Below are positions 9,128 through 18,379 of a stretch of DNA of 64,000 nt, one piece after another. The stretch is from Candidatus Aminicenantota bacterium. GTDB taxonomy: Bacteria; Acidobacteriota; Aminicenantia; UBA2199. How positions within the stretch are numbered: the stretch's first letter is position 1; every line of letters starts with the position of its first letter. A program made the position numbers and the translations under genes. Below the pieces are notes generated by a model. That model had not been told where the DNA came from. It saw only the letters and a program-made list of their open reading frames with translations, and did not search any database. The DNA is taken from positions 1 to 64,000 of the forward strand of contig JAFGSF010000062.1 in NCBI GenBank assembly GCA_016934745.1. Reading direction: 5' to 3'.

Positions 9128-10600
9128 ATGAAGCGGCTCTCATTGCAGTTTCCGATGAAGGATTTTTTTGTCTCCGTCTTTGCCGATCAGGTTTATGCGG
9201 TGGGAGGCAGCGTACGCGATTTTGTCCTCACCGGCCGGGTGGCTGCAAACCAGGATGTCGACCTGCTGGTCTGCGGCTACGGCTACGATGACATCGCCGC
9301 CTTGTTGAAGCTCCACGGCAAAACGGACACGGTGGGAAAAAGTTTTGCCGTGCTGAAATTTACGCGGCAGGGAAAAACCTTTGATATCGCCATTCCCCGC
9401 CGCGATCAAAAAAAGGACATCCAGGCTCACGACCATAAAAACTTCCGCATCGATACAGGCCCGCAAGTCACCCTGGAAGAAGATCTGAGCCGGCGTGATT
9501 TCACCTGCAATTCCATCGCCGTGCGTCTTCTGGACGGGCGTGTAATAGACCCGCATCAGGGTTTGCAGGCCATTGCCGAAAAACGCATCGTTATGACCAG
9601 CCCAATCAGTTTCAGCGATGATCCATTGCGCATCCTGCGCGCCGCCCGTTTTGCCGCGGTGCACGGTTTCAGCGTCGACAAGGCCATATACATGAAAGCC
9701 AAAAAAGTACCGCTGAACGCATTGAGTGCCGAACGCATTGCCGATGAGCTTTCCCGACTGCTGCTCGAAGCGCCGCAACCGTCCGCAGGCCTGCAGGAGT
9801 ACTTTCGCCTGGCCGTCATGGAAAAGCTCTTCCCGGAGCTGGCCGTCCTGGCCCTGACCATCCAGGACGCCTATTTTCACCCCGAACAGGACGAGCAGGG
9901 ACATCATTCGGTATGGGCCCACACACTGATCACCGTTGATATCGTCAAAAAACTGTCTGCACAGTACCGGCTGGACGAGGAGCGAACATTGACGATGCTG
10001 CTGGCCGCCCTGCTTCACGACTGCGGCAAAGCCGGCACCACCATGTGGGAATTCAAGCACGGCCGCATGACCATCACCTCGGCTTTCCACGACTCCCAGG
10101 GCAGCCAGAAAGCCGAAGCATTATTGGACCGCCTGCGTATCGAAACCAGGCAGAATTTTCCCGTAAAAAAAACCGTCCTGCGCCTGGTGCAGCAGCATCA
10201 CCGGATTTACGAGTTGTACCGCAACCGCGAGGAAATAACCTTCCGGGCCATCGCCCGCGCCGTCAAGGACATGGATGGTGAAGACCTGCTCCTGCTGTTG
10301 CTCGATTTCGCCGACCGCCGCTCCCGTGAGCCCAATGCGCTCGATTTCAGCGGGCTGGACGAAATCGCCGTCTGGTTCAGCCAAAAAAAAGAAGAATACC
10401 AGATCAGCCGCGATACCATCCAACCGTTGATCCAGGGCCGCGACCTGATTGCACTGGGTGTGACTCCGGGGCGGCAGATGGGCGCACACCTGAAAAAATT
10501 ATATGATCTGCAACTCGACGGTGCGTTTCACACCCGCGCCCAAGGTTTGAAAATATTCAAGGAATTGCAAGGAATTAAAACGGCCCGAGTGAACAAATGA
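9128..10600 (+). CDS. cca: CCA tRNA nucleotidyltransferase with HD domain
   Basis: About 490 residues. Adds or repairs the 3'-CCA end of tRNA. The nucleotidyltransferase head shows VGGSVRDFVL and then DVDLLV, which supplies the metal-binding acidic pair; a later EEDLSRRDFTCN matches the polA-type head. RILRAARFAA marks the RNA-binding neck. From about residue 255 an HD phosphohydrolase domain follows (LLAALLHDCGKAG). Related poly(A) polymerase-like proteins share this layout, so strict CCA specificity is inferred. I start at ATG 9128 rather than GTG 9119 because the promoter predicts transcription beginning near 9125, giving a nearly leaderless message. The stop overlaps the folP start (ATGA). 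Confidence 0.88.
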   Translation: MKRLSLQFPMKDFFVSVFADQVYAVGGSVRDFVLTGRVAANQDVDLLVCGYGYDDIAALLKLHGKTDTVGKSFAVLKFTRQGKTFDIAIPRRDQKKDIQAHDHKNFRIDTGPQVTLEEDLSRRDFTCNSIAVRLLDGRVIDPHQGLQAIAEKRIVMTSPISFSDDPLRILRAARFAAVHGFSVDKAIYMKAKKVPLNALSAERIADELSRLLLEAPQPSAGLQEYFRLAVMEKLFPELAVLALTIQDAYFHPEQDEQGHHSVWAHTLITVDIVKKLSAQYRLDEERTLTMLLAALLHDCGKAGTTMWEFKHGRMTITSAFHDSQGSQKAEALLDRLRIETRQNFPVKKTVLRLVQQHHRIYELYRNREEITFRAIARAVKDMDGEDLLLLLLDFADRRSREPNALDFSGLDEIAVWFSQKKEEYQISRDTIQPLIQGRDLIALGVTPGRQMGAHLKKLYDLQLDGAFHTRAQGLKIFKELQGIKTARVNK

Positions 10601-11427
10601 AACTCTACCTGAAAAACAGTTTTATCGAAAAAAGTGAGCCATTGGTGATGGGGATTCTCAATGTCACTCCCGATTCCTTTTCCGACGGCGGCCGTTTTTT
10701 CAAAGCCGCCGACGCCGTCCAGCATGCCCGGGACATGGTTGCCGCCGGAGCGGACATCATTGATGTCGGCGGCGAGAGCACTCGCCCGGGAGCCGGCCAG
10801 CTCAGCGCTGAGGAGGAAATCGACCGCATTCTGCCGATCATCGAAAAAATAAAAGAAGATCTCGGCGTCCTGGTCTCCATCGATACCACCAAGGCCAACG
10901 TGGCCCGTCTGGCCGTCGAAGAAGGAGGGGCCGACTTGGTCAACGATATTTCGGCCCTGCAGTTCAACGAACAGATGGCCGCAACCGTTGCCGCATTGCA
11001 CGTGCCGGTAGTTTTAATGCATATCAAGGGCACGCCCGAAAACATGCAAAAGGATCCTTTTTATAGCGATGTAATCGGTGAACTCAGTGAGTATTTTCAA
11101 CAGCGGATCGATTTTGCCCTGAGTCACGGCATCAAAAAGGAAAAAATAATTCTCGATCCTGGCATTGGTTTCGGCAAGAGACTTGAAGACAATATCGCCA
11201 TCATCAAAAACCTAAAAATGTTCAGCGAGTTCGAATTGCCGATATTGGTTGGCGTGTCACGCAAGTCATTTCTCGGCCTGTTAAGCGGCGAGAAGGTCCC
11301 CGAACGCCGGGGCGCTGAGACCATCGCCGCCAGCTTGTGCGCCACTCTCAACGGCGCCGCCATTCTCCGTGTCCATGATGTGCCGGCCATGGTCCAGGCG
11401 CTAAGAGTATGGAAAAAACTGATATGA
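10597..11427 (+). CDS. folP: Dihydropteroate synthase
   Basis: About 276 residues, standard length. Condenses p-aminobenzoate with hydroxymethyl-dihydropterin diphosphate in folate synthesis, as a cytoplasmic TIM barrel. Signature motifs are MGILNVTPDSFSDGG near the N-terminus, DVGGESTRPGA, VSIDTTKANVA, a LMHIKGTPENMQ loop and LDPGIGFGKRLEDN. It starts at ATG 10597 inside the stop of the upstream tRNA nucleotidyltransferase gene (4-nt overlap), so the two are probably translationally coupled. Confidence 0.96.
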   Translation: MKLYLKNSFIEKSEPLVMGILNVTPDSFSDGGRFFKAADAVQHARDMVAAGADIIDVGGESTRPGAGQLSAEEEIDRILPIIEKIKEDLGVLVSIDTTKANVARLAVEEGGADLVNDISALQFNEQMAATVAALHVPVVLMHIKGTPENMQKDPFYSDVIGELSEYFQQRIDFALSHGIKKEKIILDPGIGFGKRLEDNIAIIKNLKMFSEFELPILVGVSRKSFLGLLSGEKVPERRGAETIAASLCATLNGAAILRVHDVPAMVQALRVWKKLI

Positions 11428-11504
11428 CCAGAGGAGCGACCGGTGGTTGCCGAGAATGAAATAGTGTGCAAGCCGCTCCACAGGGATTCGCATCGGGAGA
11501 AATC

Positions 11505-12374
11505 ATGAAACATTTAATCCTTTTCATCATGGTCGTCGCCACGGTCCTGGCAGCGCCTTCCGGGCCACTGCCGACCTCCTCGCCGTTGACTTCGCTTTTC
11601 CCCCCAATGCCGGGCTGGAGCATGGAAGAAAAAGCCGAAGTATATATGCCGGAAACTCTCTATGAACACATCAACGGCGCGGCCGAGAATTTTCTGAGTT
11701 ATGATTTCAAGCAATTGGCCGTCCGGAACTACACCCGGGAACAAAAGTCACTGAGCGCTGAAATATATTTCCATGGCACGCCGGAAAATGCATTCGGCAT
11801 TTACAGTTCAGAAAAACCACTGGCCGGAAAGTACCTGCCCATCGGCAGCCAGGGTTATGCCGAGGAGGGCGTTCTAAATTTCGTCAGCGGGAGATACTAT
11901 GTCAAATTGAACAGTTTCGGGCTCGGCCCGGAAGGCGAAAAGGTGCTAACCCTTTTAGCAGAAAAGATCTGCCGGGCCATTGGCGCTGAAAATACCCTGC
12001 CAAAAATTTTGCGGGCTTTTCCCGCTGCCGGGAAACTGGTTCATTCGGAACGCTTTATCCTTAATAATTTCTTGGGTCATGAATTTTTGCACTCGGCTTA
12101 TGTGGCCGATTATCAAGCCGATAGAAAAAAATTCCAGTTGTTCATCATCGACGCCGGCAGTGCAGATCAAGCCCGTGCCATGCTCACGAAATACACCGCC
12201 CTGGACAAGGTAAATTCACAACCGGATATCCGGCCCGGAAAACTGTTCATCAATGACCCTTATAACGGCCCGCTGCAACTTCTCTGGCAGGGAAAATTCA
12301 TTTGCGGATGCACCGGCCAGTCCCAGGCGGCTAGCGCCTTGCTGGATGAAACGGGCCGCCATTTACCGAAGTAA
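11505..12374 (+). CDS. DUF6599-like secreted protein
   Basis: About 289 residues. The ATG at 11505 follows GGGAGAAATC and begins a signal peptide (MKHLILFIMVVATVLAAPSG); an in-frame ATG at 11466 has no such support. The mature protein has a PGW motif followed by YMPETLYEHINGAAENFLSY, a conserved stretch of the DUF6599 group as I remember it, and two similar alpha/beta halves. No enzymatic motif is visible. The family is common in Acidobacteria and Aminicenantes; its function is unknown. It lies 77 nt after folP and converges on kdsC. Confidence 0.65.
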   Translation: MKHLILFIMVVATVLAAPSGPLPTSSPLTSLFPPMPGWSMEEKAEVYMPETLYEHINGAAENFLSYDFKQLAVRNYTREQKSLSAEIYFHGTPENAFGIYSSEKPLAGKYLPIGSQGYAEEGVLNFVSGRYYVKLNSFGLGPEGEKVLTLLAEKICRAIGAENTLPKILRAFPAAGKLVHSERFILNNFLGHEFLHSAYVADYQADRKKFQLFIIDAGSADQARAMLTKYTALDKVNSQPDIRPGKLFINDPYNGPLQLLWQGKFICGCTGQSQAASALLDETGRHLPK

Positions 12375-12382
12375 AAAGCGCT

Positions 12383-12946
12383 TTACGAATTGATTTCTTT
12401 AAATATTTCTTCCCAGTCTTCTGATTTTTTCAATTCGGCAAAAATGGCCTGCCACTGCTCCTGCACATCGAGGATGAAATCGATTACTTCGCGCACGGCG
12501 CCACGGCCGCCGTAACGCTTGGCGATATAATGGGAAACACGCTTGATCAGCGGATGGGCATCGCCGACCGCCGCGGCGAATCCGACCATGCCCATGACCT
12601 CGGCATCGCCGATATCGTCGCCAATGTATGCCACTTCTTCTTTTTCCAGGCCGTATTTTTTCAACAACTCAAAAAAAGGAATGGTTTTGTTATACACACC
12701 TTCGTAGTAATCATCGATCTGCAATTCTTCGGCCCGCTTTTTGACCTGCTTGGACGACTTGCCAGTGATAATGGCCGTTTTCAGACCGGCCAGGCGGGCA
12801 AAAATCACGCCGGTGCCGTCCTTGACGTCAAAGGACTTGATCGACTGGCCGTTGGGCATCATGAAGAAGCGCCCATCGCTCAGCGTGCCGTCCACGTCCA
12901 TGATGATCAGTTTCACTTTCTTGGCCAATTCTTTCTGGTCCATCAT
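12383..12946 (-). CDS. kdsC: 3-deoxy-D-manno-octulosonate 8-phosphate phosphatase
   Basis: About 187 residues. A HAD-family phosphatase converting Kdo-8-P to Kdo in the third step of the Kdo pathway. Visible motifs are the nucleophile loop LIIMDVDGTLSDGRF, IITGKSSKQVKKRAEEL, and YIGDDIGDAEVMGMVGFA. It is short and lacks a cap domain, as usual for KdsC. The ATG at 12946 overlaps the kdsD stop by 4 nt; a second ATG follows directly at 12943. It is the last gene of the kdsA-kdsD-kdsC operon. Confidence 0.92.
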   Translation of the reverse strand: MMDQKELAKKVKLIIMDVDGTLSDGRFFMMPNGQSIKSFDVKDGTGVIFARLAGLKTAIITGKSSKQVKKRAEELQIDDYYEGVYNKTIPFFELLKKYGLEKEEVAYIGDDIGDAEVMGMVGFAAAVGDAHPLIKRVSHYIAKRYGGRGAVREVIDFILDVQEQWQAIFAELKKSEDWEEIFKEINS

Positions 12947-13902
12947 ATCATCTCCGTTCTCCATAGATCGTGCAGGTGCAGCAAGCCGCAGAGGCGCTCG
13001 GCGCCGTCCTTGACCACCAGCGAGGTGACGGCCCGGTCTTCCATGATCTTCAGGGCTTCGACCGCCAGCTTGTTTTCGTCGATGCACAGCGGGGCGGCGG
13101 TCATGCAGTCGACGGCCCTGGTCTTGGTAAAATCGATCCTTTTCAGAAACAGGCGGCGCAGGTCACCGTCGGTGATGACGCCCAAAACCTCGGTCCGGTT
13201 CCGGACCACGATGGCGATGCCGAATTTTTTTTCGTTGATGACGCGGATGACCTTTTCCATCAGTGCCTCGCTGTCGACGACCGGCATCTCCTTGCCCGCG
13301 TGCATCAGGTGCTTGACCTTGAGCAGCTTCCTGCCCAGCGAACCGCCGGGATGCAGGCCGCGAAAATCCTCTTCGCCGAAGCCGCGTTTTTCCATCAGGG
13401 CGATCGACAGGGCGTCGCCCACGGCCAGGGTCAGGGTCGAAGAGGCCGTCGGCACCATGCCGATCGGGCAGGCTTCCGCCTGCACGCTGCAGTCGATGAA
13501 GACGTCACTTTGTTTGGCCAGGGTCGACCTGGGGTTGCCGACCAGGGCGATCAGGCCAATGCCCAGGCGCTTGATGTAGTTGAGCAGGCGGATGACCTCT
13601 TCGGTTTCGCCCGAAGTGGACAGGGCGATCACCACGTCCTGGGGATGGATGATGCCGATATCGCCATGGATGGCTTCGGCCGGATGGAGGAAGATGGCGG
13701 GGTTGCCGATCGATGTCATGGTGGCGGCAATCTTGCGGCCGATCAAGCCCGACTTGCCCATGCCGGTGATGACCACCTGGCCGCGGCATTTGAAAATGAT
13801 ATCCACCGCCGTTTCGAATTGTCCGTTGATCTTGTCGAGGGCCTTGAGGATGGCGTTGGCTTCGGTCTCGAGAACTTTTTTACCGGTTTCAATACTGCCC
13901 AT
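12943..13902 (-). CDS. kdsD: Arabinose-5-phosphate isomerase
   Basis: About 319 residues. Interconverts ribulose-5-P and arabinose-5-P, the first committed substrate of Kdo synthesis. It has an N-terminal SIS sugar-isomerase domain (VITGMGKSGLIGRKIAATM, HPAEAIHGDIG, ALSTSGETEEVIRLL) and two C-terminal CBS domains (about residues 205-319). Length and layout match KdsD/KpsF. Its ATG shares one base with the kdsA stop (TGATG), and its stop overlaps kdsC, so the three genes form one tight operon. Confidence 0.95.
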   Translation of the reverse strand: MGSIETGKKVLETEANAILKALDKINGQFETAVDIIFKCRGQVVITGMGKSGLIGRKIAATMTSIGNPAIFLHPAEAIHGDIGIIHPQDVVIALSTSGETEEVIRLLNYIKRLGIGLIALVGNPRSTLAKQSDVFIDCSVQAEACPIGMVPTASSTLTLAVGDALSIALMEKRGFGEEDFRGLHPGGSLGRKLLKVKHLMHAGKEMPVVDSEALMEKVIRVINEKKFGIAIVVRNRTEVLGVITDGDLRRLFLKRIDFTKTRAVDCMTAAPLCIDENKLAVEALKIMEDRAVTSLVVKDGAERLCGLLHLHDLWRTEMI

Positions 13903-14714
13903 CAGCGGACATTATACAACTTTTGCAGGCGGATTAAAAGGGGGCGCAGCTCCTTCAGGGGCAGGGAATTGGTCCCGTCCGACAGGGCTTTTTCGGGACG
14001 GGGATGGATCTCCAGGAAGACGCCGTCGGCCCCGGCCACGATGCCGGCGGCCGCCAGCATGGGGATGAACTGCGGGTCGCCGCCGGAGATTTCGCCGGCG
14101 CCGCTGGGCCGCTGCACGGCATGGGTGGCGTCCATGACCACCGGGCAGCCGCTTTCCTTCATGCGCGGGATGGAACGGAAATCGACCACCAGGTTGTTGT
14201 AGCCGAAAAAAGTCCCGCGCTCGGTCAGCATGACGCGATGGCCACCGGCTTCAGCTGCTTTATTAACGGCCAGGATGATATCGGCCGGGCTCATCATCTG
14301 GCTCTTCTTGATGTTCAACGGCAAGCCGGTGCGGGCCGCGGCCTGCAGCAAGTCGGTCTGGCGGCTGAGAAAAGCCGGTATCTGGATAATCGACAGGACG
14401 CGGGCGGCCGCCTCGGCCTGCCAGGGTTCGTGGATGTCCGAAAGGACCGGGAGTTGCAGGTCGGCCCTGATCCTTTCCAGGACGGGCAGTCCTTTTTCTA
14501 TTCCGGGGCCGCGTGGAGAACGGATCGACGAGCGATTGGCCTTGTCGAACGAGGCCTTGAAAATGAAGGGGATACCGAGTTCAGATGTGATTTTTTTGGC
14601 CTCGCTGGCGATCTCGCGAGTCAGGCCTTCTTCCTCGATGACGCAGGGGCCGGCGATCAGGAAAAAACTTTTATCGCTGATCTCCAGATCGTCAACATTG
14701 AAGAAAGTCTTCAT
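13902..14714 (-). CDS. kdsA: 3-deoxy-8-phosphooctulonate synthase
   Basis: About 270 residues. Condenses arabinose-5-P with phosphoenolpyruvate to give Kdo-8-P. Motifs are IAGPCVIEEEGLTREIA, FKASFDKANRSS, LPVLSDIHEPWQ, a NIKKSQMMSP loop and VVMDATHAVQRPSG. The KSQMMSP loop carries Met where metal-independent enzymes usually have Asn and metal-dependent ones Cys, so the metal class is unclear. It is first in the operon. The ATG lies 6 nt after a TAAAAT box with no Shine-Dalgarno, predicting a leaderless message. Its presence shows that the host makes Kdo and hence LPS or a Kdo-containing capsule. Confidence 0.96.
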   Translation of the reverse strand: MKTFFNVDDLEISDKSFFLIAGPCVIEEEGLTREIASEAKKITSELGIPFIFKASFDKANRSSIRSPRGPGIEKGLPVLERIRADLQLPVLSDIHEPWQAEAAARVLSIIQIPAFLSRQTDLLQAAARTGLPLNIKKSQMMSPADIILAVNKAAEAGGHRVMLTERGTFFGYNNLVVDFRSIPRMKESGCPVVMDATHAVQRPSGAGEISGGDPQFIPMLAAAGIVAGADGVFLEIHPRPEKALSDGTNSLPLKELRPLLIRLQKLYNVR

Positions 14715-14720
14715 GACGTG

Positions 14721-14749
14721 ATTTTACCAGCATTTGCCGAAAAGGGCAA
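14721..14749 (-). promoter_or_regulatory. kds operon promoter (leaderless type)
   Basis: Minus strand: TTGCCC (14744-14749), a 17-nt spacer, TAAAAT (14721-14726). The box ends 6 nt before the kdsA ATG. Confidence 0.65.
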
Positions 14750-14827
14750 ATCGGCTAGGGCGGTATAGGAGCGATTCACGAAACGCCCATCGCAATGGCG
14801 CGAAAACCGCCAGCGATCCTGTTATCT

Positions 14828-16471
14828 TTAAATAACGATCTTCTCTTTATATTCACCAAATACGACCCGCATCTGGTCGGCGATCTCTTGCAGGGTGGCG
14901 TACACCTTGACCGCCTCCAGGATCGGCGGCATGAGGTTATCGTTGGCGGCAGCGGTTTTACTGACTTTGGCCAAGGCTTTATTGACAGCTGCGCCGTCGC
15001 GCTCTTTTTTTATATTGGCCAGACGCGCGTTCTGCTGCGCCTCACCTTCGGGTGAAACCTTCAGTGTTTTGAGGTGGGAGAGGTCTTCATCGACCTGGAA
15101 TTGGTTGACGCCGACGATCACTTGCTCGCCGCTGTCGATCTCCTTTTGGTAGGAGTAAGAGCTGTCCTGGATCTGCTTCTGCGGGTAGCCAGCCTCGATG
15201 GCGTCCAGCATGCCGCCCATTTCCTCGATCTTGTCGAGGTATTTCCAGACCTCTTTCTCAATCTCGTTTGTCAGGGCTTCTACATAATACGAACCGGCCA
15301 GAGGATCGACCGTGTCAGCCACGCCGCTCTCATAAGCGATGATCTGCTGCGTGCGCAGGGCCACGCGTACCGAATCCTCACTGGGCAAGGCCAGCGCCTC
15401 GTCCATGGAATTGGTATGCAGGCTCTGGGTTCCGCCCAGGACAGCGGCCAGGGCCTGCATGGTCACACGCACCACGTTGTTCATCGGCTGCTGGGCGGTC
15501 AGGGTAACACCCCCGGTCTGGGTATGAAAACGCATCATTTGCGACTTGGCTCCAGCCGAGAATTTGTCCTTCATGATTCGCGCCCAGATACGCCGGGCGG
15601 CGCGGAACTTGGCCACTTCTTCCAGCAGGTTGTTGTGGCTGGCAAAAAAGAAAGAAAGCCGCGGGGCAAACTCATCGATCTGCAGCCCCGATGCCAGGGC
15701 CGACTTGACGTATTCCACCGCGTCGGCAAAGGTGAAAGCTAATTCCTGAACCGCGGTGGAACCGGCTTCGCGGATATGATAGCCGCTAATAGAAATCGTG
15801 TTCCATTTGGGCACATGTTGATGGCAGAAGGAAAAAATATCGGCGATGATGCGTAAGGACGGTTTGGGCGGGTAAATGTAGGTGCCGCGGGCGATGTATT
15901 CCTTCAGCAGGTCATTTTGAATGGTCCCGGAAAGCTGCTGCATGCTGATCCCTCTTTTTTCAGCCACGGCCAGATACATGGCCAGGACGATCGCCGCCGA
16001 GGCATTAATGGTCATGGAAACCGAGACTCGGTCCAGGGGAATTTCTGCAAACAGGGTTTCCATGTCGGCCAGGGTGTCGATGGCCACGCCGACCTTGCCG
16101 ACCTCACCTTCGCACAAAGGATTATCCGAATCCAGGCCGATTTGGGTCGGCAAATCAAAAGCCACGCTCAGCCCGGTCTGGCCCTGCTTGAGCAAATAAC
16201 GGTAGCGGCGGTTGGATTCTTCGGCCGAACCGAAACCGGCATATTGGCGCATGGTCCAGAACCTGCCTCGGTACATGGTCGGCTGGACGCCACGGGTATA
16301 GGGAAAGGCACCGGGATAACCCAGGTCTTTTTCATAATCCAACTCCCGCACCACGCTCGGATCATAGATGCGCTGCACGGCGAAAGATGTGTTTTTAAAA
16401 CTTTCCCGGCGTTCATGGTTTTTTTCCAGGGTCTTTTTTAAAATGCGATCTTCCCATTCTTTTTTGTTCAT
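14828..16471 (-). CDS. mcmA: Methylmalonyl-CoA mutase, large (catalytic) subunit
   Basis: About 547 residues. Adenosylcobalamin-dependent isomerisation of methylmalonyl-CoA and succinyl-CoA, used in propionate metabolism. The substrate-binding TIM barrel is complete: [32 protein letters not shown] (TMRQY is the methylmalonyl signature), [36 protein letters not shown]. The C-terminal B12-binding domain with DxHxxG is absent, so this is the split form and needs a separate small subunit, which is not in this window. Shine-Dalgarno AGAGG lies about 10 nt upstream of the ATG. It appears to stand alone. Confidence 0.93.
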   Translation of the reverse strand: MNKKEWEDRILKKTLEKNHERRESFKNTSFAVQRIYDPSVVRELDYEKDLGYPGAFPYTRGVQPTMYRGRFWTMRQYAGFGSAEESNRRYRYLLKQGQTGLSVAFDLPTQIGLDSDNPLCEGEVGKVGVAIDTLADMETLFAEIPLDRVSVSMTINASAAIVLAMYLAVAEKRGISMQQLSGTIQNDLLKEYIARGTYIYPPKPSLRIIADIFSFCHQHVPKWNTISISGYHIREAGSTAVQELAFTFADAVEYVKSALASGLQIDEFAPRLSFFFASHNNLLEEVAKFRAARRIWARIMKDKFSAGAKSQMMRFHTQTGGVTLTAQQPMNNVVRVTMQALAAVLGGTQSLHTNSMDEALALPSEDSVRVALRTQQIIAYESGVADTVDPLAGSYYVEALTNEIEKEVWKYLDKIEEMGGMLDAIEAGYPQKQIQDSSYSYQKEIDSGEQVIVGVNQFQVDEDLSHLKTLKVSPEGEAQQNARLANIKKERDGAAVNKALAKVSKTAAANDNLMPPILEAVKVYATLQEIADQMRVVFGEYKEKIVI

Positions 16472-16597
16472 GCTTGAAAACCTCTTGGTAAAATCTAAAG
16501 AATTTTATTTCTATACTTTCCAGTTTAACTGCTGAAATAAAATGGCTTCATTCCTGGAAACGGCCTCCATCGATCGGCCTGTCACAAAAACTGCGCT

Positions 16598-16834
16598 TTA
16601 GGCTTTGGGTTTTTTCTTGAAAGTATCCTTGCTGCCTTCGATTAAATCCACGGCCCGTTCACTGATTTTCTCAACGTTTTCCTTGACTTCACTGCCGAGT
16701 TTCTCGGAAAAATCCTTGATTTGCCGGCGGGTTTCCTTTCCGGATTGAGGAGCAAAAAGCAATGCCAAGCCCGCCCCAATCGTTGCTCCGGTCAAGAAAC
16801 TGAAAAACATTTTACTGCCAGTATTATCACTCAT
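16598..16834 (-). CDS. YtxH-domain small membrane protein
   Basis: About 78 residues. One N-terminal membrane segment of the YtxH type (FLTGATIGAGLALLFAPQSG) with the characteristic GKETR after it, followed by a charged amphipathic helix that could pack along the membrane or form a coiled coil. YtxH proteins are linked to stress and envelope maintenance, but the mechanism is unknown. Its ATG overlaps the stop of the DUF948-like gene (ATGA at 16831-16834), so the two are co-expressed. Confidence 0.8.
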   Translation of the reverse strand: MSDNTGSKMFFSFLTGATIGAGLALLFAPQSGKETRRQIKDFSEKLGSEVKENVEKISERAVDLIEGSKDTFKKKPKA

Positions 16835-17202
16835 TTATTTCCTCCTTTTATTTTCTTAACAAGGTTCCACCCCAATTTCATGGCCGGCAGGAAAGCCAGC
16901 AATCCGGCCGATCGCCGGAGCACATTGTGGCTGATGAAATGCAGGGCATCGCCGGCGTTCTCGACCGTGCGCCTGGATTGATCAAGGACCATGTCAACTT
17001 TTTGCAGCCGTTCCTCGGTCATGACACCGATTCGTTTCATGTCCCGGGCCAGGTCGCGAACTTCAATCGAGGTTTTTTCAAGATCCAGCAATAGAGACTT
17101 GAATTGTTGAATGGCCGGAATCAAGGTCAGGACCAACAAAAGAAAGCTCAGGGAAATGACCAGAGCGACCACAAAAATAATAATTATGACGACTGTATTC
17201 AT
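16831..17202 (-). CDS. DUF948-like membrane protein
   Basis: About 123 residues. An N-terminal transmembrane helix (VVIIIIFVVALVISLSFLLL), a long helix (residues 35-80) typical of DUF948, and a second hydrophobic stretch near 100-112. DUF948 and YtxH proteins often occur side by side, which supports both calls. The promoter upstream at 17224-17251 gives a leader of about 15 nt with only a weak AGAGAA ribosome site. Confidence 0.72.
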   Translation of the reverse strand: MNTVVIIIIFVVALVISLSFLLLVLTLIPAIQQFKSLLLDLEKTSIEVRDLARDMKRIGVMTEERLQKVDMVLDQSRRTVENAGDALHFISHNVLRRSAGLLAFLPAMKLGWNLVKKIKGGNK

Positions 17203-17223
17203 GCTATTCTCTGTGACTATAAT

Positions 17224-17251
17224 ATTATATTTAATAATGTCCGCCTGTCAA
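17224..17251 (-). promoter_or_regulatory. Promoter of the DUF948/YtxH pair
   Basis: Minus strand: perfect TTGACA (17246-17251), a 16-nt spacer, perfect TATAAT (17224-17229). Confidence 0.75.
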
Positions 17252-17255
17252 TGAT

Positions 17256-17394
17256 TTAGAGCCTTATAATAAATTTTCTGAGTGTTTAGCGAAGAAAATT
17301 TGCTATCTAAGGCTCTTATCCAGTGCAACTGGGTTAGAGTCTTATAATAAATTTTCTGAGTGCTTAGCGAAGAAAATTTGTGAATTATGGCTCA
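17256..17394 (-). repeat. Dispersed palindromic repeat, tandem copies C1 and C2
   Basis: Two units in tandem with a 78-nt period (17256-17317 and 17334-17394). Read on the minus strand they match copies A and B: GATAAGAGCCTTAGATAGC at one end and ATTATAAGGCTCTAA at the other, with a different loop (CTTCGCTAAACACTCAG). C2 has lost part of its outer arm. The end of C2 contains the TGA stop of the adjacent ParB-like gene. Confidence 0.8.
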
Positions 17395-18255
17395 TTTCAG
17401 TTTTTGCAGCAATGCATCAGCTTGCAGACTGGTTTTAGCGGTCAGCACAATCTGGATTTCTTCATTGTCAAAAAACGGGGCGTGGGCCAGAGCAACGCGG
17501 CCGGGGACAACCCTTTTTTTTTGCCACCGCCGCCATTCCCTCTCGCGCCGCGCATAGGCCGGGAAACGGCGCCGGTTTAACGCCTCCATAATTTTACGCT
17601 GCGGCATTTCCGCTTTCAGCAAAACTGCCAGATGCAACGACTGCAAAATTCGGGCCAGGGATTTTTTTTCACGAAAAGCAATTTCCTCCAAAAGCCGGAT
17701 AATCTGCGACTGATAACTTTCGGAAAACCTGACTTTCATAAAAAGCCTGCGCAATGCCCGCTGGTCAGAAACGGTAAAAGCGATCAGCTGCAGGGCCGAT
17801 TTCAAACCCAAATGCCCGGAGGCCAAGGCCTGGCGCCAGGAAACATTCAACAATGCGTCCAGCCTTTGCAACAACACATCGTCCAGCTTGAAATCCAGAT
17901 CGGCTCGACGCTGAATTTCGGCCGGCTGGCAGAGGACGGATATTTTTTTGATAAAGAGCAGCTTTTCGTAAAGATTAAGACCGAAAAGCCGGTTCGACAG
18001 ATTGAAATTCAAAAACAAAGCCGCGGCCGGAGTGATGTCCGCTTCCAAAACAGGCGCGCACTTCCAACCTCGAGCACGCAGCAGGCGCAAGTAACCATGG
18101 CCCCAGACCAGCCGTTTTTTTTTATCAATGATTAACAGCGGTAGGCCGAAAAATTTGTTTTCAATCGAAGCCTGGCGTTGTGGGCAGTACGGAAAGGAAA
18201 AATCAAAACAATCATCCCGGCTGATTTCCTTCAATGGCAAGTCACTAGCACCCAT
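17392..18255 (-). CDS. Divergent ParB/Spo0J-like protein
   Basis: About 287 residues. Residues 10-75 resemble a ParB N-terminal domain (LPLLIIDKKKRLVWGHGYLRLLRARGW), but the usual GERRxRA box is changed to GHGYLRLL. An all-helical central region (about 80-215) could be the DNA-binding part, and a short C-terminal segment follows. True ParB loci pair with parA; none is here, so chromosome segregation is doubtful and a regulatory or degenerate role is as likely. The ATG follows AGGTGG. The stop codon lies inside repeat C2. Confidence 0.5.
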   Translation of the reverse strand: MGASDLPLKEISRDDCFDFSFPYCPQRQASIENKFFGLPLLIIDKKKRLVWGHGYLRLLRARGWKCAPVLEADITPAAALFLNFNLSNRLFGLNLYEKLLFIKKISVLCQPAEIQRRADLDFKLDDVLLQRLDALLNVSWRQALASGHLGLKSALQLIAFTVSDQRALRRLFMKVRFSESYQSQIIRLLEEIAFREKKSLARILQSLHLAVLLKAEMPQRKIMEALNRRRFPAYARREREWRRWQKKRVVPGRVALAHAPFFDNEEIQIVLTAKTSLQADALLQKLK

Positions 18256-18301
18256 GGTTCCACCTTTTTTTCCTGCTGCCGGCAGGATTTATTTGCAGCC
18301 T

Positions 18302-18330
18302 ATTTTAACGCAACGGTTCAGGTTTGGCAA
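18302..18330 (-). promoter_or_regulatory. Promoter of the ParB-like gene
   Basis: Minus strand: TTGCCA (18325-18330), a 17-nt spacer, TAAAAT (18302-18307), giving a leader of about 40 nt. Confidence 0.6.
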
Positions 18331-18362
18331 AGATTGCTTCATGCTTCCTTCGGTCAGGGATT

Positions 18363-18371
18363 TGGTATAAA
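18363..18371 (+). promoter_or_regulatory. Extended -10 promoter of the dipeptidase operon
   Basis: TGG followed by TATAAA (18366-18371) with no clear -35 box. It ends 8 nt before ATG 18380, so the leader would be at most one or two bases. Confidence 0.5.
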
Positions 18372-18379
18372 ATGGTGCC

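Noticed and set aside
12970..14202. A 410-codon open frame opposite kdsD/kdsA
   Set aside because: Antisense to two well-conserved enzymes; no Shine-Dalgarno and no recognisable domain.
17256..17394. CRISPR array
   Set aside because: Two near-identical 60-nt hairpin units with a 16-nt gap are a dispersed repeat in tandem, not short repeats with unique spacers.
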